From Sacculina carcini (taxonomy: Eukaryota > Arthropoda > Thecostraca > Sacculinidae): a stretch of 64,000 nt of DNA. Under the pieces are notes generated by a model that searched no databases, was not told the origin of the DNA, and worked only from the letters and a program-made list of their open reading frames with translations. Every line of letters begins with the position of its first letter. The first letter of the stretch is position 1. Below, in pieces: positions 22,211-34,120 of this stretch. Location: assembly GCA_916048095.2 (NCBI GenBank), contig OU696575.1, forward strand, positions 4,373,501-4,437,500, given 5' to 3'. The translations under genes were made by a program, and so were the position numbers.

Positions 22211-24890
22211 GTACTCGAAAACACAATGCACATGTATTCTTTTTTGCAACTAATATCCAAACCAACGCGCGTTTCAGAAACATCAGCTACACTTATCGAC
22301 CATATTTGGACCACAAATTTTGAACATAACATGTCAAATTTGGTGCTGAAGAATGATATATCCGATCATTACATCATAATATCACAATTCAATATACAAA
22401 AACAAACTCTAGGAAATCCAGTTTACGCACATAAAACAATCATAACTGACACAAAAATGGAATCATTTCGTAGAGAACTAGCTGAGGAAAACTGGGAATC
22501 TGTATTGAAATCTGAATGTCCGAACGAATCATGTAATATCTTTTCCGACCGCTTTTTGGAGCTATTTGATAAACACTTTGTATTACATAAGGTCAAAATT
22601 AACAACAAAAGTTCAAAGAAACCATATATAACATATGGGCTGCGAAAAAGCATTGTTGAGAAGCACAGACTCGAAAGACTGGCTTCCAAATGGCCCATGA
22701 CATACATGAAGAAGTATAAAGCATATAGAAATGTATTGACTAAAACACTTAAAGATAATTACTAAAAATAATAAAAATAACAAAAAAATAAATAACAAAA
22801 AATAATTACTATAAAGAGATTCTGAGCTCCACCCAAGGTAACCCAAAAAAACATTGGAATATAATAAATAATATACTGGGCAGGGATGGAAAACGCTTCG
22901 AATACCTGCCGGACTTAAAAAAGAAAAATATCATTTCTTGAGTCTAAGCAACAACAACGATAATATGCAATATGAATGCAACGATAAATAAAATTTTCGA
23001 TACTATCTTACTGAAAACATTTCTTCATCATTGTTCGTAAATCCAGTTAATCATGCTGAAGTTCTCAAACTTTTGCGAAAGGTCTCATCAAATTCACCGG
23101 GTTATGACGAAATTCCCCCAAAACTAATTATGAAGGTCTGTGCCGAAATAGTAATTCCTCTAACTGACATAATAAACAAAAGCTTCTCAATAGGCATATA
23201 TCCAGATCGTCTAAAAATTGCCAAAATTATTCCTGTATACAAATCCGGAAATATAAATGATCCTAATAATTTTCGCCCTATATCCCTCCTACCAGCTTTC
23301 AACAAAATATTTGAAAAATGTTTGTCTTCCAGACTGGTTAATTATTTAGAATCAAAAAAACCTAATTACTGCCAGCCAATTCGGTTTCCGTACAAACAAA
23401 TCAACAGAAACAGCCATACTAAATTTTGCAGCGGAAATTTACAAATGTTTGGAACAAGGCGATAATGTAGTCGGAGTATTTCTGGATCTCTCTAAGGCAT
23501 TTGACTCCCTGAACCATCAAATACTGTTTCATAAGCTTGAAAATTTAGGAATTCGTGGTATCAGCTTAGCACTTTTCAGATCTTATCTTAATAATCGTTT
23601 CCAATCAGTTTACTACGATCAGAACTATTCAAATTATCTGAATATTCATAAGGGCGTCCCCCAGGGCTCGGTATTGGGTCCCATACTGTTTCTCATCTAC
23701 ATTAATGACATAGAAAGGGCTAGTAATAAATTCAAATTCACAATCTATGCGGACGATACTAGTTTAATTTTATCTGATGAGAACAAAGAAAAGCTGCATG
23801 CAAAATGCCAAACTGAACTTGTAAAAATTAATCAATGGATTGAGAGCAATTACCTGAAACTTAACATTAAAAAAACACACTTCATTTTCTTCCAGAATCG
23901 CTCTAGACATGAAACATTTCCGGATCTAAAAATTAAAGGACAAGTCTTGTTACAATCACAATATACTAAATTTTTGGGCATATTAGTAGACGACCATATG
24001 AGCTGGAACAACCAAATTGAATATGTGTGTAACAAGATTTGTCGAGCATGTGGAGTTTTATACAAAATCAAACGATTCCTTACCGATAATGCAATGAGAA
24101 GTATATATTTCACTCTGGTATACCCTCACCTAATATACTGTGTATCCATATGGTCCTTTACCTGGCCCTCGTTCGTTGCAAAACTTTCAGTAGCACAAAA
24201 CAAAGTAATTAGGTGTATAATGGGTTTGAAAAAATTCGAATCAACCAGAAGTCTCTATCGTTCCACTCAAATTATGCCATTCAATTATATTCGTAAATAC
24301 TTTACAAGCATCCTGATACACAGATTTCTCAAGTAACCCCATATAAACACATTTTTTATTCCTTCTAACAGCTCTAAACGCATTATGAGAAATAGATATG
24401 ATATTATGCTACCAAAATTTAGAACTACTTTGTTTCGAAATTGCTTTTTGCATGAAGGCCCTGAAATTTGGAACAAACTTCCACAAAGCCTAAAATGTAT
24501 TAATGAAACAAGTTCTCTGGAAGGGTTCAAACTTGCTCTGAAAAAACACTTTTTAGCCGACATGATTTCAAACATCTAACGATGTATGTTGATAAGACCA
24601 TCTTATTTCGATGTAATTCATGTAAATTGCATATACTTAAATGCAGTGTCTTGTGTTGTTTCATATATAGCCTCGATATGATTTTCGTTGTTTGCTGCAT
24701 GATTTGTCCATTGAAGTATATAAATATCACACACAAATGAGCACATTCACATAATTGTACAACTGAATGCACTCTAAACTATCCATTCGTCTAAGAGCCA
24801 CGGCTCGACGAACTGTTGCCTTATTCATCTGTGTTTACTGTATAACTTGTTTTGTTGTCTATTTGTGGCAATACATCAAATTGACAAAAA
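22211..24890 (+). mobile_element. LINE E, reverse transcriptase part and 3' UTR
   Basis: It continues the endonuclease frame (SFLQLISKPTRVSETSATLI, then SDHYIIISQF). It then carries the reverse transcriptase in pieces: FRPISLLPAFNKIFEKCLSS (about 23270), VFLDLSKAFDSLNHQILFHK (23476), KGVPQGSVLGPILFLIYIND and FTIYADDTSLIL (about 23650-23770). A C-terminal block FRTTLFRNCFLHEGPEIWNK (about 24420) precedes the stop at 24579. Frames change at about 22765, 23440 and 24336, so the copy is dead. A 3' UTR of about 300 bases ends TTTGTGGCAATACATCAAAT. The type fits the CR1/Jockey group. Confidence 0.85.
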
Positions 24891-25600
24891 ATTGAGATGC
24901 GACTTTAAAAAAAAACGATGGTTTTTTTGGCAAAAAAACCTCGACCAAAAAAAACACGTTCTTTTTGGTTTTTTAAGAGTCATTCAAAGAATTCAAATTA
25001 TGAAAATGATATATTTGGGATGTTAAATGAATTATTTGTTGTCAACATATAAATTATTTGTTGTCAACATATAAATTATTTGTTGTCAACATATAAATTA
25101 TTTGTTGTCAACATATAAATTATTTGTTGTCAACATATAAATTATTTGTTGTCAACATATAAATTATTTGTTGTCAACATATAAATTATTTGTTGTCAAC
25201 ATATAAATTATTTATGCTATTAGTGGTCCTATCAAATTGAATTATCATTAAATATGCACAATAAAATTGTTATAATGTGTCTGAAAGCCCTAATATCATT
25301 GTTTGCACGGTACTGTGCGGCACTTCTATGTACAGTACGGCTATGCATTCAATTATTGAGTTAATCATTGTGTAAGAAAGCAGGGTTTGAGAACTTTTTT
25401 TCTGCTAAAACTGAAACTGTTTTAAAAATCAACAACAGGTGGCATAATTTTTTTACACATTACATTTTTCCTCCCAGAAATTAACTACGTTGATTATAAT
25501 AACTTTCATCATTTCATTCAAGAGATCAATTATTTGCAATATAAAAGTACAAACACTGCATAAAATAGAAACACGGTCACCACACACCATTGAAAAGGAG
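24886..25600 (-). mobile_element. Rep-X copy 3, inverted, with tandem array
   Basis: The inverse complement of ordered Rep-X segments: the terminus GAGATGCGACTTT..AAACGATGGTTTTTTTGG, TTAGTGGTCCTATCA, AATTGTTATAATGTGTC, TTGAGTTAATCATT, AAGCAGGGTTTGA, AACTACGTTGATTATAATAA and ATATAAAAGTACAAACACTGC. It lies directly after the LINE E 3' end. Non-coding. Confidence 0.65.
25031..25208. repeat. 22-bp tandem repeat, 8 near-identical units
   Basis: The unit ATTATTTGTTGTCAACATAT plus AA is repeated eight times without visible divergence. Rep-X copy 1 has a single related unit (TAAGTTATTCATG.. on the other strand near 15815-15835). The array therefore expanded recently within this copy. There are no spacers, so it is not a CRISPR-like array. 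Confidence 0.95.
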
Positions 25601-25689
25601 TAAGTACAACACAAACATCCTTTTAAATTTGCTTTTTATACTACACATTAGGAGCTCTATTCAATGAGTTTTGAGTGTCATAAAAATGA

Positions 25690-25850
25690 ATTTAATTCAC
25701 CATAAACGAAGTAACTATGGTAGAAATTGGTCCAGTAGTTCCCGAGAAATTAGCGTGCAAACAGCGCTACGGTCATGTCGCTCAAATATAACCTCAATCA
25801 CAATATAGACTCGCTTCGCTCTTTATAAAGGGTATTTCATATCACCCATT
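25690..25850 (+). mobile_element. RTE-like LINE or SINE 3' end remnant
   Basis: GGTAGAAATTGGTCCAGTAG then TTCCCGAGAAATTAGCGTG, followed by TCGCTTCGCTCTTTATAAAG, resembles the widely shared 3' end of RTE-clade LINEs and the SINEs that use them (a 'confer-from-sight' call, no alignment). No coding part is present. Confidence 0.4.
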
Positions 25851-26895
25851 ATTAAATAGAAACACAACAATTCACACATTAAATACCCACGTGTTTGATT
25901 CGGAGCAAAAACCAGCTGTCCGAAAATACTCTAAGCGTAGCCATCACAATGGGACACGCATGACCAATTGATATAGAAGATTTTAAAACCATTAATTGAA
26001 TTAAGGGTGTCTGTGTACGGGTGCATTATAGTGCTTATTCGGTGCTGATATGCCTGATTTTCCTCCTTTGAGCGTAGAGTGTTTAATGTAATTATCGTAC
26101 ATTTTATTAAAGTAATGGTTAGATTATACAATAGTTATTCTGAGATTTCGTTTTTCACTCCGATCCGCGACCTCCTTCCTAAAGTCTCATTGCACCTTCA
26201 CTGTGAAAAGGTTGCCCGCCTTGCATCACCTCTTTCTGTATTAGTCCGCGTTGGTATCAGTGTACGTAACTATTTTGGTATAAAAGTTTACATAAAAAGT
26301 TAAATTATTTACAAGGGTAATAATGTTATATTGTTTAGCAGACGTTGAGGATATTCGCAGTGGTTTAGCATAACATTGCTCGCAGATAACAACACGACCC
26401 CCTCAAATTTACATCACAAAAACAGTTTCTGGTAGTAAGTGTTTCTAAAGCCTTCTTTATCACTGACTAATTCGACAATTTCAGGCAGAATGAGAATGTT
26501 CCAGTCTGGTCAGGCCTAGCCATGCGTCTGGTAGTCCTACCGCCCGTGCCAGTAACATGGTCCTGATATATTCGACTAAATCGTGTCCCCTCTGTTGCAT
26601 GGCGAGAAAGACGACTAGACATTCTACAGCACTGACAACAAAACATGTTTAGGGGAATCTAGCAATGTTATGCACTCCATCTTGCACATGTGTGTGCCTG
26701 CCATTTAATGCTGCTTTACTGCCAATCTGTTCATTCAGTTTTAGCGTCTGTGTATCTTCTGAGTATCGTATGTGAATAAACCATATCATATATATGTTGA
26801 CGATTTTGAAGCAGGTGAACCACGAAATGAGTTCTGAACTTCCGATTTTTTTGTGTGTTTTTTCACGCATTTGAACACAGCAGTGGAGAGGCTAA
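25851..26895. other. Unassigned DNA
   Basis: No recognised gene or repeat on either strand. Confidence 0.5.
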
Positions 26896-26899
26896 TGTT

Positions 26900-27138
26900 C
26901 GCGTGAATTTATGCATGGGCAAAGCCTCACGGCCCCGGCTGGCACACCGCAGGTCCGGCCGCACGGGTTTTGCAGTCACCGCCAGCACAGAAACTGCACG
27001 GCTGCGCGCACACAAAACCCGCATTGCGACAATTGGGCTACCCTTTCAGAAACGGACCCAAAGGTTTCACCTCGCCAGGCAATCGAACCCTGGACCTCTC
27101 GTGCACAGAGCGTGCGTCTTAGCCACTCGGCTACGAGG
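26900..27138 (-). mobile_element. tRNA-like SINE or tRNA pseudogene with GC-rich body
   Basis: On the minus strand from 27138 the sequence GCCTCGTAGCCGAGTGGCTA (a Ser/Leu-tRNA-like D arm) leads to GGTCCAGGGTTCGATTGCC (T arm with B box) and closes with GGCGAGGT, which pairs with the start (7 pairs, two wobble). The anticodon arm pairs poorly, so this is not a functional tRNA. A GC-rich body of about 170 bp follows (to about 26900). This layout is that of a tRNA-derived SINE distinct from the tRNA-Val family. Confidence 0.5.
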
Positions 27139-27784
27139 CGGAGACTGAACCTCCGTGCTAGCTCCGACTTTCGTCCAGATAACCAATCAAACAGTGAGAC
27201 TCACCTTCCAGTGCCTTGTTCCTCGAGATGAGAGCCAACAGGACATCATTGCCGACCGGAGACTCCATGTAGCAGCAACAACATAGAACGACACTTGACC
27301 AACGTCGGAATCGACGATCTGTTCAGCGTCGATGGTGTGCACAGTTGATACTGACGCTAGAGCGACGCCACCAGTATCACGCCACCAGTCGCTGGCCACC
27401 GACGACGCTGTCCAATAAAAATGCGTCTGGCATGGTGCAGGGCGCCACAGCCATTAGCGCAGATTAAAGCCGTCGATGGGCGGGACCTATTTCAGTCACG
27501 TGACATTTTGGCCCCGCCCACTCATTGACCGTTGCACAGACCGGCACATAAACTCACACAAATGCAGACACACAGCAGCACACACACACATAAATATTGA
27601 CATACACACGCACACACTTCGGAAAGCAGTGATATATTGCATTATATTGTGTGTACTTTTGCTTTGCGCTTTTCTGTTCAAGTAGGTGTGTGTATGCGTG
27701 TGTGTGAGAGTGATTGAACGTTGATGGGCGTCAATAGTGGTTTCAGTGGTTAAAAGTGGAAAGTGGTTCAGAAGACAATTTGAA
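27139..27784. other. Unassigned DNA, GC-richer than average
   Basis: No recognised gene. CA-rich from 27560 to 27620. Confidence 0.5.
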
Positions 27785-27897
27785 ACAAACTAGATACAGC
27801 CAGGTACAGACTAAATACAGACTAGATACAGACTAGATACAGACTAGATACAAACTAGATGCAAACTAGATACGGACTAGATAAAGACTGGATTCAG
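27785..27897. repeat. 11-bp tandem repeat, about 10 units
   Basis: Degenerate copies of ACTAGATACAG, best conserved at 27822-27855. Confidence 0.9.
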
Positions 27898-27972
27898 CTT
27901 GAAGCGGACTAGGTAAAAGACAGTATGTCGCGATGTTCAGGAAGATAAGCGATGCTCTTGAAACGTTTACAC

Positions 27973-28757
27973 CAGAGGTCGGCAACTTCCTTATCTGATT
28001 CCCACTTCTCTGATATAATCCTAAGCTAACCTCTGAGCTAATTTTCCACAACTACATTGATAAATCCAATAAATTCAGTTGTTCCATCAAATTCAATACC
28101 AGGAAGTCAATGGAGAGGGAAATCTGATTGAGAAACACACATTTGTCCCTCTATCCGACCAGTAGTGGCGTCAGAATTTACCGGTGTGGGGGAGCTGAGG
28201 AGGCTAAGGTTAAAGATGCGTGAGCTTGGCGAAACAGGCTGTCCACATTCCGAATGTCTAAAATCAGGACACATTTATGTTCGCGCAAAAAAATGAGCTT
28301 ATTGTTGAAAAATGAAATTTTAATTGAAAATAGTTATATTTATAGGCCAATGGCAATTGTTTTGATTCCCCTTTTGGCCACGGACCGATCCATTATACAC
28401 CCGCAGAGGGAAAATATCGGATTTAACCACGCATAATATATACGCCCCAGATATTTGAAGCATTTCACAAAAAGAACCCGGACAGATCAGATAGCCCCCA
28501 AACGCTGGACATGTCCGGGCAAAAGATGTATGAAAACCCTACGTAGCATGAGGAATGTTCACGGATATGTTCACTCATAATGTTAATGTTAATGGTTAGG
28601 ATTATTTGGGGGGCACAGGGGACCCTCGCACGTTTTGTGTGTGGTGGCTGCATTTCCCCCTCCCCCGGTGCCGTCTATGTATCCGTTCTTTAACTCCCCA
28701 CCTGGCAGCCCCTCCATTCTTCACCAGTGGGTAATCCCCACACGCTAGGGACCACTG
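27973..28757. mobile_element. hAT MITE, copy 2 of the 837 family, with a nested insertion
   Basis: The left end CAGAGGTCGGCAACTTCC and right end GGGACCACTG match the 837-1089 ends. Flanks gtttacac and atgtacac agree at 6 of 8. The shared interior (ATACCAGGAAGTCAATGG, CTATCCGACC) stops at 28163 and resumes at about 28710 (CACCAGTGGGTAATCCCC). The intervening about 540 bases begin AGTAGTGGCGTCAGAATTTA and contain GCTGAGGAGGCTAAGG. This suggests a decayed CAGTGGCG-family MITE inserted inside. Confidence 0.6.
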
Positions 28758-29664
28758 ATGTACACCGTCAATTACAGAGAAAAACCCTCATACATAGGTA
28801 AAATAAATATTCATTAATTGACATTGATTTGTATAACGCGCATTATAAAACGCGCGAAAAGACAAATCTTGGAGCAAAAAATATAAACAAATATGTAAGA
28901 CAACAACAACATGTATTTGCTATAGCGCATATATAACATATGCGCGACAAAACAGTTCACAACCACGAAAGACATAAGTGAACATAGGTCACAAAGCTAT
29001 TCAAACACAAGGAGAGCAAAATACAGTAATAAACGCAACATTAACTAATAGCAATTAAACAGTAGCAAAGGGAGTAAGGCAACGAGTGGCAGGGTCAAAT
29101 AACAAATAAAAGGTACCTATAAAGAGAGGACTTGGAAGAGGAATAAGAGGAGGACTATAATACATGGTGAGGTAAATAATTGAACAGGCGGGGCGCGAAA
29201 AAAGAAAAAGACTTAGCTGACCATAAAAAGTCGCATATGTCCGCGGACAGGATAGCGGCCTCGAGTGGCGCGAAAAAGCACGAGGTAGATGAAGATCAGT
29301 CAGATATGTAGGTTGGTAGGGATCATGAAGGAACTTGAAAATAATGCAACATAAGCGGAAATGTATACGAGGAAGAATGGAAAGCCAGCGAAATTCGTAG
29401 AGAAGCGACGAAGTATGACGGCAAGGTGTAGGAGCTAAAACAAAACGACACGAATTATTTATAACACGTTAAAGTATACGAAGAGAGAATCGAGGGATAT
29501 GGAAGTAAAGGGAGCAGCAATAGTAAATACGAGGGAAAATAAGAGATACAACCAGTTTAATAGCAGAAGGACGATGGAGAAAAGAGCGAACCGGATACAG
29601 AAATTTAAGAACTAGTCTACAAACACGAGCGATAGAATGGATGTTGCATGAGAAAGACAAAGAG

Positions 29665-29805
29665 TGTTACGTGGTATATACTTAATCAAGGAGACAACAG
29701 ACAACCAGAAAGTGCGAGCAGTCTATTCTTCAGCTCCCTCTCACGTTGACTCTCAAAGCGGCGCGCTTCACACACAAACTTCACAAAGTTGCCAATCACG
29801 TAAGA
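29665..29805 (-). repeat. 3' LTR of the Ty3-type element
   Basis: 141 bp, starts TGTTACGTGG on the plus strand, nearly identical to 34121-34261. Confidence 0.9.
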
Positions 29806-29952
29806 TCTCCCCTGTTTTTAAATAGGAACAGTGATCGGCAGAACAATATAAACACAAACAAAACGCACATCACTAGCCACACTCAAAACTCACTTATACA
29901 GCAAAAAGCAACAACGTATATACATCGACGCATCTGGAACACTAGTGTGTCG

Positions 29953-32900
29953 TTAAACATCATCACGGTACCGCACTGGTATTTTGATTACCCTGCCGCA
30001 CCGCGTCTTCACAGGCGACACGGCATGACTGTCACTGTCAGCCTGTTCATCCTTCGCCACGCCGTTATCACGACCATGCTTATTTATCGGTCTTTCTGGC
30101 GATGTTGAGTCCTTGTCAGGCGACGTTGTCTTCTCCGGAGTACCAGGCTCTCTGGCTGGTGTAGCTCGGAGGAACCGGCGGTTGCGACGGTAGGTTCTGC
30201 CCTCCGTAGTCCGCACCACGTAGTCTATCGATGACGTCTTGGCGGTCACCTCGGCCGGCTGCCACTGTTTACCTCCGTCTATCGGTTGAACATGAACTCG
30301 CTCACCGACTGAAATGGGCGGCAGCCGATGCCGTCCAATGTAGCGCTCAGCCCAGATCTGCTTCTTCGTCTCGACCTGCTGCTTCACTTGCTCGCCACTT
30401 ATAACTTGAGGGGCAAGACGAGACGGGTGAGTCGGAACAACAGTCCTCGTTCGACGACCCAGTAGGCGTTGTGCTGGACTCAGGTTCACTCCTTCTTGCG
30501 GTGTGTTTCTCAAGTTCAGCAGTCCTAGATATGGATCCTCATTCGCAGAATGACATCTCGTCATTACGCGTTTAACAACCTTCACTGCTGCCTCGGCAAC
30601 TCCGTTAGACTGTGAGTTACCCGGAGACGAAGTCACGTGAGCAAAGTCCCACTTTTTGGCAAAATCTTTGAACATTCGGCTAGTGTACTGCGTGCCATTG
30701 TCGGACACCACGGCATCTGGTATGCCATATCTAGCAAAATGCTGCTTCAGCTTGTGGATAACGTTCTTCGGCGTCGGCTCAGGTAAGAAATCCACCTCTG
30801 CATACTGACTGTAATAATCAACAGTAACCAAGTATTCTCGACTTCTGAATGTGAACAAATCAGTGGCAACTTTCTCCCATGCTCGCCCAGGTACAGAATG
30901 ACATATCAACGGTTCTTTGTGGTTGCTCACCGAATCACTTGCACATATGTCACAAGATTCCACATACTGTCGGATATCACTCGACATTCCTGGCCAAAAA
31001 ATCACATCTCTCGCTCGTCGTAAACACGAGTTTACACCCCCATGACCTGCATGCACTCTTTGCATCATTTCTCGACGCATCGACTGAGGTATGATCACTC
31101 TATCACCTCTGAGTAAAATACCATCTTGAGCTACAACCTCATCTCTGCAGTGGTAGTACGGCAGTGCTTCAACAGGAACAGATGTCTTCTCATCTGGCCA
31201 ACCGGACATAACTACTCGTTGAAGAGCCATAAGACTGCCATCTTGACTAGTCGCATCTCGAACAACAGCCAACCGCTCCGGCTTGAACGGTGTGATGCTC
31301 AAGTTGTGTAGATGTTCTTCATCTGTAGTCTCCTCGGTCGAATCGGGTGCCCGAGACAATGTATCCGCCAATGGTAAGTCAGCACCACGGCGATAGTTCA
31401 GCTTCACGTCGTAATTCTGGATCACCAACAGCATAGACTGGAGACGTCTCGATGCCAAGTTTACCGGCTTGCTCGTTATGCTGACAAGTGGTTTGTGGTC
31501 GGTAATAACCACCACAGGACGTCCAAAGGTGTAGTGATGAAATTTCTCGAGACCGAATTTCACCGCTAACAACTCCTTCTCGATCTGCGCGTAGTTTCTC
31601 TCCGCTGCTGTCATTGCACGACTTGCAAACGCAATTGGTTTGCCTTCTTGCAGCAGAGCACTTCCTAGACCATAGCTGCTGGCATCGTTTTCTAGCACGA
31701 GTTTCTTGCTGGGGTCATACAGTGTCAAACAGGAATCACACACAATCATATTCTTGATTGTCTCAAATGCTTTTTGTTGCACATCTGACCAGTTCCACGG
31801 AACATCTTTTCTGGTCAGGTTTACCATCGGATGAATTATGTCAGAGCACTGGGGCAAATATCTCGATAGATAATTCACCATACCGAGGAATCTTCTCAGT
31901 TCAGGCAATGACTCAGGAACAGGATATTCTGAAATGGCCTTCACTTTCTCTGGATCTCTTCGCAGTCCGTCTTTGGAAATCACATGACCCATAAAGGTTA
32001 TGTGATCAGATCGTAGAATCATTTTCTCTCGGTTCAACTGCAGTTTTTTCTCGCGGCATCTCTGCATAAACGCTTGTAGTCGTTGATCATGTTCCGCTGT
32101 ATCTTTGCCGTGCACGATCACATCGTCGGCGATGCAGACTACTCCATCCAGTCCAGATAGCGATTCGAGGAGTTTTTTCTGGAATATCTCAGCAGCTACT
32201 GACAATCCAAATGGTAACCGAAGCCATCGGTACCTCCCACAACACGTTTGAAACGTTGTCAGTCCGCTTGATTGTTCATCGAGAACAACATGCCAGTAGC
32301 CAGAGGCTAAATCTGCTTTTGTGAACACTTTCGACATTGACATCTCATGAAGAGTCTCTTCTAGGACCGGCATCGTGAAGCGTTCTCTTACCAGTGCTTC
32401 ATTCAGGTCCCTTGGGTCAATGCAGATTCGTACAGACCCGTCCTTTTTCTTGGTACACACCATCTGACTCACCCAGTCAGTGGGCTGTGTCACTGGAACA
32501 ATTACACCTAGTTGCGTCAATCTGTCCAACTCATTCTTCAACAGTGGTCGCACAGATATAGGCACTCTTCTGTCCGGCATCACTGTTGGCTTGACGTCTG
32601 CTTTCAATTTCAGATGATGAACACCCGGCAGTGTTCCCAGTGAGCCGTTCATCACGTCACTGTGACCTGACATCTCCACCTTATTCACTCGAACAAAATT
32701 CTCTTGCTGCACTTTCACAAGTCCCATTTGAACGCTTGCATTCAGGCCCAGCAGTGGAGTACGGTTTCCTTTGCACACAATAAACTCCACAGACCACTTC
32801 TTCCCATCCTTGGGGTTTCGCACGTTCGTTCTTGTGACGCCTATGGGATTCACATGTCCATCGTCCCATGTTTTCAGAACAGTTGTCGTTGGTGCAATCT

Positions 32901-33894
32901 TGTCTGTCTTGACGTATCTGACAGGCAGCACATTGATACTCGACCCGGTGTCAATCTGAAAATTCACCGTCGTTTTGTTCACGATCACCTGGCACTTTAC
33001 CTCTTTTCGGTCTACGTTCTCACGTGACATAGCGTTCACACATTCTGCATCTGATGAGTTACTTTCCACGTTGTTTACTCTCTTGGCGTGCTTCCCGCCT
33101 GCTCTCTGCCCCGCTCGGCACATGCTAGTAAAATGGTTCAACTTTCCACATTTTCTGCACTGCTTCTTGTAGGCTGGACACGACTCTTTGTTCATACGGT
33201 GACTTCTACCGCAAAAATTGCAGCTGGCTGTGTGTCGGGTACCACTCGCCACGCTGCCTTGTGACCCTTTCGCCACGCGGTTCACTGTCTCTGGATACAT
33301 TTTCCGAGTCTTCGCTGTCGCATTCTCGTATACCCTGCACTCATCAATACAGGCATGCAGTGTTATGTTACGCATTTTCAACAGACTCGTTCGGAGCTGA
33401 TTATCTCGAACACCAAGAACTATTCGGTCTCTTAGTACTGAATCAACGCACTCTCCACAGAAATCACATGTTTTCAGCATCACTCTGAGATCTGCAAGGA
33501 AACTGTCAAAAGTTTCATCTTCTTTCTGCTCTCTCCCGTGAAATATATATCGCTCGAAAGTGACATTGACTTCTCCAACTGAGAAACTGTGAAATTTAGC
33601 AATGATTTCACTCACCGTGCGCTCAGTCTCGTCTGTATCAAATCCAAATCCATTGTACGTCCTCAGGGCGTCGTCAGACAGGCAATTCAAAAACATCGCC
33701 ACCTGCACCTGCATTGGGTGCGTACTCATACCTGAAAGTACGTAGTACGAGGACCATCGCTGATGGAAAATCTTCCAGCTCTCAGCAGGGTTGTCTCCTG
33801 GCGTGAATCTCTCTGGCGGCCTCACACCCGAAATCGCGGCGTGCCTCACCACCGACTCACTTTGACTCAAATTGTTGTTTGATACACTGTCCAT
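29953..33894 (-). CDS. gag-pol frame of the Ty3-type element
   Basis: The parts in order are: gag-type N-terminal region, two CCHC zinc knuckles, aspartic protease (DTGSS), reverse transcriptase, RNase H, and integrase with an HHCC-type zinc site and DDE core. A single fused frame without separate gag is a known arrangement in Mag-type Ty3 elements. The first ATG in the frame (MDSVSNNN) is taken as the start, since the frame is open a few codons further up but without an ATG. A fossil-type element. It looks whole. Confidence 0.85.
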   Translation of the reverse strand: MDSVSNNNLSQSESVVRHAAISGVRPPERFTPGDNPAESWKIFHQRWSSYYVLSGMSTHPMQVQVAMFLNCLSDDALRTYNGFGFDTDETERTVSEIIAKFHSFSVGEVNVTFERYIFHGREQKEDETFDSFLADLRVMLKTCDFCGECVDSVLRDRIVLGVRDNQLRTSLLKMRNITLHACIDECRVYENATAKTRKMYPETVNRVAKGSQGSVASGTRHTASCNFCGRSHRMNKESCPAYKKQCRKCGKLNHFTSMCRAGQRAGGKHAKRVNNVESNSSDAECVNAMSRENVDRKEVKCQVIVNKTTVNFQIDTGSSINVLPVRYVKTDKIAPTTTVLKTWDDGHVNPIGVTRTNVRNPKDGKKWSVEFIVCKGNRTPLLGLNASVQMGLVKVQQENFVRVNKVEMSGHSDVMNGSLGTLPGVHHLKLKADVKPTVMPDRRVPISVRPLLKNELDRLTQLGVIVPVTQPTDWVSQMVCTKKKDGSVRICIDPRDLNEALVRERFTMPVLEETLHEMSMSKVFTKADLASGYWHVVLDEQSSGLTTFQTCCGRYRWLRLPFGLSVAAEIFQKKLLESLSGLDGVVCIADDVIVHGKDTAEHDQRLQAFMQRCREKKLQLNREKMILRSDHITFMGHVISKDGLRRDPEKVKAISEYPVPESLPELRRFLGMVNYLSRYLPQCSDIIHPMVNLTRKDVPWNWSDVQQKAFETIKNMIVCDSCLTLYDPSKKLVLENDASSYGLGSALLQEGKPIAFASRAMTAAERNYAQIEKELLAVKFGLEKFHHYTFGRPVVVITDHKPLVSITSKPVNLASRRLQSMLLVIQNYDVKLNYRRGADLPLADTLSRAPDSTEETTDEEHLHNLSITPFKPERLAVVRDATSQDGSLMALQRVVMSGWPDEKTSVPVEALPYYHCRDEVVAQDGILLRGDRVIIPQSMRREMMQRVHAGHGGVNSCLRRARDVIFWPGMSSDIRQYVESCDICASDSVSNHKEPLICHSVPGRAWEKVATDLFTFRSREYLVTVDYYSQYAEVDFLPEPTPKNVIHKLKQHFARYGIPDAVVSDNGTQYTSRMFKDFAKKWDFAHVTSSPGNSQSNGVAEAAVKVVKRVMTRCHSANEDPYLGLLNLRNTPQEGVNLSPAQRLLGRRTRTVVPTHPSRLAPQVISGEQVKQQVETKKQIWAERYIGRHRLPPISVGERVHVQPIDGGKQWQPAEVTAKTSSIDYVVRTTEGRTYRRNRRFLRATPAREPGTPEKTTSPDKDSTSPERPINKHGRDNGVAKDEQADSDSHAVSPVKTRCGRVIKIPVRYRDDV

Positions 33895-34120
33895 ACTGTT
33901 TCTATGACAGATCACAACTCCAAATCAAAATTCGATCAGAAATGCACAAAATGAAATCCCAAAATTCAACTGTATCAAGGTTGAAATACGTTCACTACGC
34001 TGCGAACATGAGATGAATTCAACGCGGACAAAACTGACTCAACTGATGAAAAAAACTCAATTTCAGTAGAGAAATCAATCCACAAAAATTACAATCATCA
34101 GGATCTCACCACTGCCACCA

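Noticed and set aside
25031-25208. Eightfold repeat as a CRISPR-like array
   Set aside because: The units are contiguous with no unique spacers and the setting is eukaryotic.
27068-27138. Functional tRNA gene on the minus strand
   Set aside because: The anticodon stem does not pair properly and the T loop is irregular, so it is treated as a SINE head or pseudogene.
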